The position numbers and the translations under genes were made by a program. A stretch of 64,000 bases of DNA from Balaenoptera acutorostrata (lineage: Eukaryota > Chordata > Mammalia > Artiodactyla > Balaenopteridae), in the NCBI RefSeq assembly GCF_949987535.1, contig NC_080079.1:8374001-8438000 (forward strand), given 5' to 3'. Positions 36,591-47,766 of the stretch are shown here, piece after piece. The notes under the pieces were generated by a model. It was not told the DNA's origin, searched no databases, and saw nothing but the letters and a program-made list of their open reading frames with translations. Position 1 is the stretch's first letter, and the number at the start of each line of letters is the position of its first letter.

Positions 36591-37249
36591 ATAATTTTAA
36601 AACATTTACTGGAATTTCTCACTCCTCTGCTTAAAGCGTTCGGTAGCTTTAAGGACACCCTTTGGTGGGTCCCACTTTCCAGAATCGGTGCCACGTGAAG
36701 CGTGATTCCACTGCCACAGGTGCCCCAAAATGCATCTTCCCACACATGCAGTTTAAACATAACTACATGTTGTCTCACATCTGAGTATTTGGTAGGCTTG
36801 TCAAGCTAATGGAATTTTATGTGTGAGAAACAGCAAGGTATTGGAATTAGAAACCGTATTTAAATGCATTTAGCGCAGGATGTGAGCGAGGTCAGTCCAG
36901 CCCTTTGCTGGTCAGGCTCTGCAGGCGTGATTGTGGTCCACCCAGAACTCAGGCTTGGCCTACTCCCTGGTCCTCCTGCTAACGAGCTGAGAGGCTTTAG
37001 GCAAGATGCTCACCTTTGCTAACTTCTTAGAACGTGAGGATCAAAAGGAGGAAGAAAGAGAGTCATCCTCAGTAATTCTCAAATGCCACGTTCGTGCCCA
37101 TTAAAATCCATTCACTCACCTGACCACTGCAAAGTGCCCTTTATGTACCGGAACTGTACGGCCCTTACAGAGCCAAGAAGAAAAGCTCCTGTTTATTCCC
37201 TTTCCTCCAGATGCCTCAGTCTCCAGCAGAAGGAGAGCTGGAAGCAGCT

Positions 37250-37450
37250 CTGATAGTTACTGGTGCTGTGCTGAGTGCTTTACCTGCATTATTTCGTTTA
37301 TTCCTTGGTGTGAGACAAGGACTATTATTATTATTACTTCTGTCTTATAGAAAACAGCTGCATGGATTGGTAGAGTAACTTTGTTAAGATTTCCCAGGAG
37401 AGGCAGGATGTGACTCCAAGCTGCTTTAAACCTGGAGCTGTTGCTCCAAA
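37250..37450 (-). mobile_element. MIR SINE fragment
   Basis: Reverse MIR order: 'gctgagtgctttacctgcattatttcgttt', an ATT run at 37323-37336, 'cttatagaaaacagctg' and 'aggatgtgactccaagctg'. Confidence 0.65.
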
Positions 37451-38234
37451 CGACCCCATGAAACTGTCCCAAGCAACAGCTAAAGTGTTCTAGGCATCTC
37501 CGGATGATTATTAAACCATGTGCAAGTCTCTTTTCTGACGTTTATCTCACATTGATTTACTCATGGGTCACCCTCCCCAGGTCGTGTGAATCTTGTTTTT
37601 CTGAGATTCCCACACTGTTTCAGCACTGTGTCTGCGCATATGTATGTGCCTCCTAGATGTTCCTGGGGAGCTGCTGCAATGCCAAGGGCACCGTGGCCGC
37701 CTTGAAGTCTCCTCGAAGTGGATGGGGTTGGTGCGGGCAGGTTGGCCGTCTTGGTGTTTTGTTATTGCAGATTTGCTCGTATGTGATTGGCAAGGATGGG
37801 ATGATATCATTGTGACACGGAAGTAGTGTTGGTTCACGTGCCATTTTTGCCAGTACATCAGCGTTCTGTGGGAGCAGGCAGCAGCCCTGACCCCGGGGGA
37901 CCAGCAACACAGCTGCGGGCAGAAGCCTCCGAAGAACTCAGTCCTGTCCATGGGGCATGTCACTCTGCAGTGCTCTGGCTCAGGGTGGCCATGTGCCCTG
38001 TCCTAGGATGCTTACCGCTCAGGTCCTTTGCCCATTTGCTCACAACCCAGCAGCTTCCAATCTTCCTTACACCCTGATTTTTGTTGTTGTGTTCTTCTGA
38101 TTATAGAGCTGCATAGATTTTGAACCTTATTTTTCCTGTGAACGTGGATTTTATAAGTGCAAGATTTTGCAGACGATGAGCATTTACTGAATTGCATTTG
38201 CCACGTTATAGCAGAAACACCTGTCTCGGTGTTA

Positions 38235-38597
38235 GTCCATTGGAGGCTGCTATAAAAGAACGCCATAGACTGGGTGGCTTATGAGCAACACAGATTTATT
38301 TCTCACAGTTCTGGTGGCTGGAAAGTCCAAGATCAAGGTGCTGGCTGATTCGGAGTCTGGTGAGGGCCTGCTTCCTGGTTCATAGATGACTATCTTCTCC
38401 TTTGTCCTCACGTGGTGGAAGGGGTGAGGGAGCTCTGCCGGGTCTCTTTTATAAGAGCATTAATCTCATTCAAGAGGGCTCCACCCTCGTAACCTAATCA
38501 CCTCCCAAAGGCCCCACATCCTAACACCATCACCTTGGAGATTAGGTTTCAACCTATGAATACTGAGGGGACACAAGTATTCAGTCTATAGCATTCT
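38235..38597 (-). mobile_element. MLT1-type solo LTR (ERVL-MaLR)
   Basis: A well preserved antisense MLT1. It contains 'catagactgggtggcttatgagcaac', 'ttatttctcacagttctggtggctgg', 'gtctggtgagggcctgcttcctggttcatagatg', 'cacgtggtggaaggggtgagggagctc' and 'gtaacctaatcacctcccaaaggcccc'. It ends with 'ttcagtctatagca', the antisense of the LTR 5' end. Confidence 0.85.
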
Positions 38598-41324
38598 CTT
38601 GTCCTCATTTTAAGCATAAGACTTTGAAAGACTAAAAGCACCTTATGACTCAACTTATAACTTCTCTTTTTTGCAAGTGGAGTTTTGCTTGTGTCAATTT
38701 AATAATATCAGCTTGGAGGAGAAGCCCTGGTTTACGTTTCTTCGGTACACTGGCACAAGAGAGATCTTCAGGAATTCAAGGGAGAGATCCAGTTCAACAG
38801 GGTAGCAAAGGTTTGTCCTCTCACCTAGGATTATTCTGCCAGTGTGCCCAGGATCCTTTTATACTAACTCACTTGTGAGGCTGTGATCGCATTTATAAAC
38901 TATCATTGGCTTCTTCTGCTCTGGGACCAGTCACAGGCAGCTTGGAAATGAACATTCCAGGTCTCAGAGAGAAAGTTTCAGTAATGACCTCTAAAATCAC
39001 ACTCGGAGCGTTTGCCTTTGATTGGTTTTCGGAGGTACTCGTGTATTCAGGTGGGTCATTTACCGGCAGCTCATCTCCTGTCCCAGCAGAATCCTCTAAG
39101 GACCCTGAGAGATTTTCCGTGGCTCATAAACTCAGCAAGGTGGAGTCAGAGACAGAGCTACTCTCTGAGTGATTTATCCCACCACCATTGTGATGTTGGA
39201 TGCTCTCTTAGCTGCAAAGCTTGAGCAGCTTATAGCAGCACTTGCCATTTCAAAGGGCTGGGTTTCGATTTCATTCTTAAGACTCTAAAGTTATGGTAAG
39301 TATAAGCCTGACATGTGATCAGAAGAAATGAAACACTGAGAGCCTGGCCAGACCTCAGGATGTCACCGTGATTCCTGCCTATCATCGGGAATGTGAGAGA
39401 GTTGATATTCTGATCAGAGTTTTAAAGAAAGAGCTGGTGTTTTGAGGTTGCAAGAAAAAACATGGGGCATTAACACCTGCAGATGTCTTTGCAATGCCTG
39501 GTCACCATTATTTGACTCTCTGTGGCCCACGACTTGTCTCACGTGGGTTAGCCCTCTTTGATGAGGAAATGTCTGGTTATAATAATAGCATCTGTCTGAA
39601 CCATTTCTCAGCACCACTGGAACGAAACACAGCTACTCTTGTAAGTCATTCCATTCAATAAATTCTACAGAGCACCTGGATGCTGATATCAGAATCCACT
39701 GCCAATGACCTGATCATCTTTTTACCTGAAATGAGGTGTAAGCCATGAAGATGGCCAACGCCCGTGGCTTCAGATATACCCGCAGGGAGTCGGTTATAGA
39801 ACATTGAACCAAGTTTTATCCTGGTGTTGAAGTTCACGAGCGTGGGTACCTCCCACACATCTGTCCCCTTGTCCTCTTTGGCCCTGAGACGCCTGGTGCC
39901 CCACATTTATCCGGGCGGGAAGTGTATGGGGACCACCCAGGGCAACACGGTTTTCTCAGGTGTCACCCCGCACTCCCCCACTCCTGCCTGTTGCTGGAAC
40001 CATCTGCACCCGAGGTCTTCTGACCCCAAAGCCTGTCTGTTCCTTCACACCATCCCCGTTCTCTGCCTGTCAGCCTCCCATTTCTTTCTGGCTGCGCAAA
40101 CCCTTGCTGTGACTCAGCAAGCCCTCACTGGGGGCTGTTTATGTGCTGGGTGCTGCAGAGGCAGAAATCATCACACTGGGGATAGTTTCCAAACCAAGGA
40201 ATGTCGTGCTTGTTCCGATAAAGGGATTTCATTCTGCATCTGGCTTCAGGAAACAGTCTGGGACACAGTGTTTGGATGCCAAGATGTTGGAATTTGGGGT
40301 ATTAGGATTTTTATGGGAATAGCAGGACTGAGTATTTTAAATCATGACTTTTGGAAAGTTCAAAGTGAGAATTTGCCATAATGAGGTGGATGTGCTGGTC
40401 TCATTCTCGGAAGTGTCATGAACGCGAGTGTGGTGAACAGAGCAGGGCAACGAGGACAAGGGAGCCCTGAGTAACGGAGACGCCTGGCCTTCGGATCCCA
40501 GGCCATTCTGGAAGCACTGACTCCCTGGTGCAGAAGTGGACTCCGTTCTGCTTGCCATGTGGGTTTTTCTTTACTATTTTACTAAATTTCATTAATATTT
40601 CATTTCAACATACTCAGAGGGAAACTCTGGTTTAGAGAAAAGGAATTGAAGTCAGAGGCTGACTGACCTGCCCTAACCCGGCAGCCAGTAAGTGCAGAGC
40701 TGAGGCTCAGATTGAACTTTTCCAGCTGTAGGGTTTTCCGTGCTCCTTTCTGTGCATCTCAGGTGCCCACGAGAAGGTTCAGTGTGTTCACTAGCTTGTG
40801 GTTTCCCCCGGCACCCTACCTTCTGACTCATCTCCTTGACCGCTGGCTTCTGCATCCCCTAGTACCTTCCAGGCCCACGTCCTGGCAGGACCCAGAGAAG
40901 TCTGAGGGGTGTCAGCAGTCACCCCTATGGGACCTCGTGTCCATTCAGTTGGCACAACCCAACTGCGCCTTCTCAAATGGTGCCTCGTGGGGATGGGCCC
41001 TCTGGGCTGTCTGCCCAGCCACACGCAGGCCAGCCAGACTGTCTCCTGGACGTGTACAGTTAAGAGTCAGGGGTGCAGGTCATTCTGAGCTAGGGCTCCA
41101 GTGGACACAGCACACACTGCACAAGCAGAGAAGACTTGTGTGGAGAGAGTATGAAAGACAGGAAGGGAGGAGGGAAAGAAAGATCAGAACAGATTCTTGT
41201 ATTCATTCATTTCGTTAAAAGCCCCACCTCCTGGGGACCTTATTGGTGCTAGGCAGGCACTAAAAATCACAAGTCCTGGGGAGGCGATGATGAGAAAAAC
41301 TAGAAACAGTCCCTGATCTTTTAG

Positions 41325-41520
41325 CAAATGTTTATGGAGGACCTCCTGTGTACTGGGCCCTGTCCTAGATGCTTGGGATGCCTCGGTGACCAAAACAGAC
41401 AGAGATCCTTGCCATCTGAGAGCTTACAGTCTAGTGGGAGGGAGGCACATAAAAGCAAGAAAAGTAATAAAATTTTTATAGAATGTTAGAAGGTGATAAG
41501 TGTGACAGAGAGAAGAAAAA
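41325..41520 (+). mobile_element. L2 LINE 3' fragment
   Basis: 'caaatgtttatggaggacctcctgtgtactgggccctgtcctagatgcttggga', then 'gtgaccaaaacagacagagatccttgcc' and 'gagcttacagtctagtgggag' is the classic L2 3' end. Confidence 0.8.
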
Positions 41521-42057
41521 CAAACCTGTAGCCGACAGTGGGGTCAGGAGGACCGGCTCTGGGGAAGGGGCAGGTTATAGTTAAAGGTGATCAAGGTCTG
41601 GGCTTTTGGGAGGTAATATCTGTGCCAGGTTGGCTTAAGGATCAGCAGGGACTCGAGTAGCTGTGGGAGGAGCATTTGGGCAGTGGGAGTGGCCTGAGTG
41701 TCCTGCGCCGACAGCAGGCCGGGCATTACCTGTTACCAAGGAGCAGAGGAAGGCTGGTGTGGCAGGGGGTGACCTCAGCATCCCGGACAAGAGGTGGTGC
41801 TGGCTCCGGCCAAGACGGGAGTGTGGAGGTGGTGAGAAGTGGTTGGATGTTGGATATTTTGAAAGTAGGCTTTTCTGATGAAGTGGATGAAGTTTGGAAG
41901 AGGGTGTGAGAAAAAGAGGAGTCAAGGATGCCTCCTCCGATGTTTTTTTGGCCTTGGATAATGTTATGGGGAAATGAAATTATTTAAAAAAAAAATCTCA
42001 CAGGTGAATGCCCAATTACAACCTGTAATGCATACGCAGAAGGAGAGGACCAGGTGC

Positions 42058-42532
42058 GTTAGTTTCCTGGGGCCTCCATAACAAAGTGTCACAAACTGGG
42101 AAGCTTAAAGCAACAGGAGTTTATTCTCTCACAATTCAGAGGCTGGACGTCTGAAATCAAAGTGCTTGTAGGTCTGCGCTCCCTCTGAGGCTGCGAGGAA
42201 AGGATCCTTCCTTGCCTCTTCCAGCTTCTGGTCCCCATGCGGCCCAGGATGTCCCTTGGCTTGTAGTGGCATCACTCTAGTCTCTGCCTCTGTGTTCATG
42301 GGCAGTCTCCCTGTGTGCTCCTACATCATCTTTCCTCTCTGTATGTCTGTCTCTGTATCCAGATTTCCCCTTCTTATAAGGATACCAGTCACTGGGTTTA
42401 GGGCCCTTATCATTGCCTAACTAATTTCATCTGCAACAGTGCTATTCCCAAATAAATTCACATTCTGAGGTTCCAGGGATTAGGGCTTGAACATATCTTT
42501 TTGGAGGACATAATCCAACCCATAACACCATG
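42058..42532 (-). mobile_element. MaLR/MLT1-type LTR
   Basis: Antisense order: 'gttagtttcctggggcctccataacaaagtgtcacaaactgg', 'tttattctctcacaattcagaggctgg', 'cttccttgcctcttccagcttctgg', 'cttataaggataccagtcactgggtttagggccc' and 'ttagggcttgaacatatctttttggaggacat'. No internal region is present. Confidence 0.78.
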
Positions 42533-42974
42533 GTTCTCTATGCCCAACAAACCTGCCTCAATCTAGAAATCTGGAAGGCTTTCCTGGGGATGGGCTACAA
42601 GATTTGAAGCAGAATTAGAAGTTGAGTTTATCAGGTGAAGAGTTGTCAGAGGGGATAGGAGAGAATTCCAGGTTGAACGGAACAGTGTGTGTAAAGGCCC
42701 TGTGGTGGAGAGAATATGATATATTTGAGGAACTAAAGCAAAGCCAGTGTGGCTGGAGCCCTGCTATGGTTATGGAGCAATATCTTGGCCAATAAACATA
42801 AGAAAAAGTGCTCTTTATCATTAGTCATCAAGTAAATACAGATTAAAATCACAACGAGGTGTGATACACAGACACTAGAATGGCTTTTAAAAGACAATAT
42901 CAGAGCAGAAGCAAGAAGAACTACAATCCTGCAGCCTGTGGAACAAAAACCACATTCACAGAAAGATAGACAGG

Positions 42975-43872
42975 ATGAAAAGGCAGAGGGCTATGTACCA
43001 GATAAAGGAACAAGATAACCCCCCAGAAAGACAACTAAATGAAGTGGAGATAGGCAACCTTCCAGAAAAAGAATTCAGAATAATGATAGTGAAGATGATC
43101 CAGGACCTCGGAAAAAGAATGGAGGCAAAGATCGTGAAGATGCAAGAAATGTTTAACAAAGACCTAGAAGAATTAAAGAACAAACAGAGTTGAACAATAC
43201 AATAACTGAAATGAAAACTACACTAGAAGGAACCAATAGCAGAATAACTGAGGCAGAAGAACGGATGAGTGACCTGGAAGACAAAATGGTGGAATTCACT
43301 GCCACAGAACATAATAAAGAAAAAAGAATGAAAAGAAATGAAGACAGCCTAAGAAACCTTTGGGACAACATTAAACACAACAACATTCGCATTATAGGGG
43401 TCCCAGAAGGAGAAAAGAGAGAGAAAGGACCAGAGAAAATATTTGAAGAGATTATAGTTGAAAACTTACCTAACATGGGAAAGGAAATAGCCACCCAAGC
43501 CCAGGAAGTGCAGCGAGTCCCATACGGGATAAACCCAAGGAGAAACACGCCGAGACACATAGTAATCAAATCGGCAAAAATTAAAGACAAAAATTATTGA
43601 AAGCAGCAAGGGAAAAACGACAAATAACATACAAGGGAACTCCCATAAGGTTAACAGCTGATTTCTCAGCAGAAACTCTACAAGCCAGAAGAGAGTGGCA
43701 TGATATACTTAAAGTGATGAAAGGGAAGAACGTACAACCAAGATTACTCTACCCAGCAAGGATCTCATTCAGATTCGATGGAGAAATCAAAAGCTTTACA
43801 GACAAGCAAAAGCTAAGAGAATTCAGCACCACCAAACCAGCTGTGCAACAAATGCTAAAGGAACTTCTCTGA
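42975..43872 (+). pseudogene. L1 ORF1 remnant (RNA-binding chaperone), frameshifted
   Basis: The first part, from an ATG at 42975, shows the coiled-coil region (ending EELKNKQS) and stops at 43192. The frame resumes at about 43193 with coiled-coil heptads (ITEAEERMSDLEDKM) and the RRM-like part (NIRIIGVPEGE, RRNTPRHIVIK), then stops near 43600. It resumes from 43597 with the C-terminal domain (RLTADFSAETLQARREW) to the stop at 43870-43872. Each break fits a single-base indel. The protein would normally coat L1 RNA. Confidence 0.88.
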
Positions 43873-43930
43873 GTGGGAAACACAAGAGAAGAAAAGGACC
43901 TACAAAAACAAACCCAAAACGATTAAGAAA

Positions 43931-45935
43931 ATGGTCATAGGAACATACATATTGATAATTACCTTAAACGGGAATGGATTAAATGCTCCAACCAAAAGAC
44001 AGAGTCTCGCTGAATGGATACAAAAACAAGACCCATATGTATGCTGTCTACAAGAGACCCACTTCAGACCTAGGGACACATACAGACTGAAAGTGAGGGG
44101 ATGGAAAAGGATATTCCATGCAAATGGAAATCAAAAGAAAGCTGGAGTAGCAATACTCATATCAGATAAAATAGACTTTAAAATAAAGAATGTTACAAGA
44201 GACAAACTGTCACTGTTTGCAGATGCCATGATACTATACATAGAGAATCCTAAAAATGCCACCAGAAAACTACTAGAGCTAATCAAGGAATTTGGTAAAG
44301 TTGCAGGATACAAAATTAATGCACAGAAATCTCTTGCATTCCTATACACTAATGATGAAAAATCTGAAAGAGAAATTAAGGAAGCGCTCCCATTTACCAC
44401 TGCAACAAAAAGAATAAAATACCTAGGAATAAACCTACCTAAGGAGACAAAAGACCTGTATGCAGAAAACTATAAGACACTGATGAAAGAAATCAAAGAT
44501 GATACCAACAGATGTTGGTACCATGTTCTTGGATTGGAAGAATAAATATTGTGAAAATGACTATACTACCTAAAGCAATTTACAGATTCAGTGCAATCCC
44601 TATCAAATTACCAATGGCATTTTTTATGGAACTAGAACAAAATATCTTAAAATTTGTATGGAGACACAAAAGACCCTGAATACCCAAAGCAGTCTTGAGG
44701 GGAAAAAACGGAGTGGGAGGAATCAGACTCCCTGACTTCAGACTATACCAGAAAGCTACAGTAATCAAGACAATATGGTACTGGCACAAAAACAGAAACA
44801 TAGATCAGTGGAACAAGATAGAAAGCCCAGAGATAAACCTGCACACCTATGGTCAACTAATCTATGACAAAGGAGGCAACGATATACAATGGAGGAAAGA
44901 CAGTCTCTTCAATAAGTGGTGCTGGGAAAACTGGACAGATACATGTAAAAGAATGAAATTAGAACACTCCCTAACACCATACACAAAAATAAACTCAAAA
45001 TGGATTCGAGACTTAAATGTAAGACCGGACACTATAAAACTCTTAGAGGAAAACATAGGAAGAACACTCTTTGACATAAATCACAGCAAGATCTTTTTTG
45101 ATCCACTTCTTAGAGTAATGGAAATAAAAACAAAAATAAACAAATGGGACCTAATGAAACTTTAAAGCTTTTGCACAGCAAAGGAAACCATAAACAAGAC
45201 GAAAAGACAACCCTCAGAATGGGAGAAAATATTTGCAAACGAATCATCGGACAAAGGATTAATCTCCAAAATATATAAACAGCTCATGCAGCTCAATATT
45301 AAAAAAAAAACAACCCAATCCAAAAATGGGCAGAAGACCTAAATAGACATTTCTCCAAAGAAGACATACAGGTGGCCAAGAAGCATATGATAAGCTGCTC
45401 AACATCACTAATTATTAGAGAAATGCAAATCAAAACTACAGTGAGTTATCACCACACACCAGTTAGAATGGGCATCATCAGAAAATCTACAAACAACAAA
45501 TGCTGGAGAGGGTGTGGAGAAAAGGGAACCCTCTTGCACTGTTGGTGGGAATGTAAATTGATACAGCCACTATGGAGAGCAGTATGGAGGTTCCTTAAAA
45601 AACTAAAAATAGAACTACCATACGACCCAGCAATCCCACTACTGGGCATATACCCAGAGAAAACCATAATTGAAAAAGACGCCTGCACCCCATTTTTCAT
45701 TGCAGCACTATTTACAATAGCCATGTCATGGAAGCAACCTAAATGCACATTGACAGACGAATGGATAAAGAAGATGTGGTACATGTATACAATGGAATAT
45801 TATTCAGCCATAAAAAGGAACGAAATTGGGTCATTTTTTGAGACGTGGATGGATCTAGAGACTGTCATACACAGTGAAGTAAGTCAGAAGGAGAAAAACA
45901 AATATCGTATATTAACACATGTATGTGGAACCTAG
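43931..45935 (+). pseudogene. L1 ORF2 remnant (endonuclease/reverse transcriptase), deleted and frameshifted
   Basis: The endonuclease start is recognisable ([25 protein letters not shown]). At about 44203-44210 the sequence jumps from the early endonuclease region to the reverse transcriptase active site, removing most of the endonuclease and the first half of the RT domain. The usual FADD box reads FADA, because the second Asp codon is GCC at 44225-44227. Further frame breaks occur near 44510, 44678 and 45165. The C-terminal zinc-knuckle-like motif [18 protein letters not shown] (C-x3-C-x7-H-x4-C) is kept. The last frame ends at 45935. Confidence 0.9.
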
Positions 45936-46639
45936 AAAAATGGTACAGATGAACTGGTTTGCAGGGCAGAAGTTGAGACACAGATGTAGAGAAAAAACGT
46001 ATGGACACCAAGGGGGAAAAGCTGCGGGGGGGTGGGGTGGGGGTGGGGATGGTGGTGTGATGAATTGGGCGATTGGGATTGACATGTATACACTGATGTG
46101 TATAAAATTGATGACTAATAAGAACCTGCTGTATAAAAAAATAAATAAAATAAAATTCAAAAATTCAAAAAAAAAAAAAAAAGGACAATATCAAGTGTGG
46201 GCAAAGATGTGGACCAATAGAAACTTTTATACAGTGCTGGGATTGTGAAGTAGCACAGCCACTTTGGGAATCTCTTTGGCAGTATCTGCTGAAGCTCAAC
46301 ATTCTCATACCTGTTAATCTAACAAATTCACTCTTATGCCTAAAAGAAATGCATTCATATGTGTACAAAACACATGTACAGGTAGGTTCATAGCATTATT
46401 ATTTATGATACCCCCAAATGGTAATAATCCACATGTCCTCCACCACTACAATGGATAAGTAATTTGTGTATGCACACAGTGGAATACTATACAACAGTGA
46501 AAAGGAGTAAGTTACTGCTACCTGCAGTAATATGGATGAATCTCACAGATATCACATTGAGTGGAAGAAGCCACGCACAAAAGAGTAGCTACAGAAAGTT
46601 TCATTTATATAAAATGAGAAAACAGGAAAACCAATCCAG

Positions 46640-46701
46640 GGAACCCAAGCCATCAGCAGTGAAAGCGCAGAGTCATAACCACTGGACCGCCAGGGAATTC
46701 C
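46640..46701 (-). mobile_element. CHR SINE fragment, tRNA head
   Basis: On - it reads gggaattccctggcggtccagtgg, then 'ttatgactctgcgctttc'. The B box is decayed. It is about 60 bp, without a tail, next to the old L1M fragment. Confidence 0.7.
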
Positions 46702-47766
46702 CTAATAGATTTTATTTTTAAATGTTTTTAATTTCATACTCCAGATGTTTATTGGTTTCCTTAGCCAGTGGAAGAAAATTTTTAAAAATTGGTTTTGGGT
46801 TTACAAAATGGCTTCAAAAACAATGAGTGTTTCTTTTTAACCAACTTTACTGGTGACTAAGGTCTGAACCAGCAGGGAGCTCTGCTAATTTGCAGAAGGA
46901 TCAGCTGATTTGCACCCAGGCAGTTTTATGGGTTTATCACAGAGGTTTACTGAAGGTAGGTATTCAGACCACGTTATGGCCTTTTATGGGAGATTAGTTA
47001 CTTACCTATAATAATCAGATGTCACATCTAACATTTTTAGGTAACAACTGCCTCCAAAGGAGGTAACTCGTCGGTAACTATGACGTTTCAGCCTCTGCTT
47101 CTAATATTTTTTTCTCAAAAGTATTTAAAAATAACTATTACTTTTTTCTGTTTCTGTCCAAATAGAACTGGGCTATGTTTGCAAAGTGGCAGGCAGCTGT
47201 GTCAATTATCCAGGAATCACTAAATAGTTACATTCACTTGGATATAACTTTTTAATTTGCTTCCAGATGTTTCTGTATAGAGGCAGCCCATGATCATGAA
47301 ATGTGTACAATGGAGATCAATGATTTCAGAGCAAGAGTGACTTTGAGATTTGCAGTCTTCTATATATGCCATAAAGCAAAGCATTTTGCATAACACCTAG
47401 AACATAGTAGATGCTCTATAGACACCTGGAAAATTAAAGAATAATTTTATTTTATTTATTTATTTTTAAACATCTTTATTGGAATATAATTGCTTTACAA
47501 TAGTGTGTTAGTTTCTGCTGTATAACAAAGTGAATCAGCTATACGTATACATATATCCCCATATCCCTTCCCTCTTGCGTCTCCCTCCCACCCTCCCTAT
47601 CCCACCCCTCTAGGTGGTCACAAAGCACGGAGCTGATCCCCCTGTGCTATGCAGCTGCTTCCCACTAGCTATCTGTTTTACATTTGGTAGTGTATATATG
47701 CCAATGCTATTCTCTTACTTTGTCCCAGCTTATCCTTCCCCCTACCCATGTCCTCAAGTCCATTCT

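Larger units (their letters stand above)
42904..46177 (+). mobile_element. 5'-truncated L1 with large internal deletion
   Basis: The copy starts about 70 bp before ORF1 and ends in a poly(A) tail (about 46136-46182). A target duplication flanks it: aaaagacaatatca at 42889-42902 and aaaaggacaatatca at 46178-46192. ORF1 has two frameshifts and ORF2 lacks about 1.8 kb relative to the other L1 in this window. The copy cannot retrotranspose by itself. Confidence 0.9.
42780..46640 (+). mobile_element. Old L1M, split by a younger L1
   Basis: Old L1 sequence at about 42780-42902 ('aacataagaaaaagtgctc', 'caacgaggtgtgatacacag') resumes at about 46193-46640 ('gtgtgggcaaagatgtgg', 'gtggaatactatacaacagtgaaaagg'). 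The two halves continue each other and are separated by the younger L1 at 42904-46177. Confidence 0.75.
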
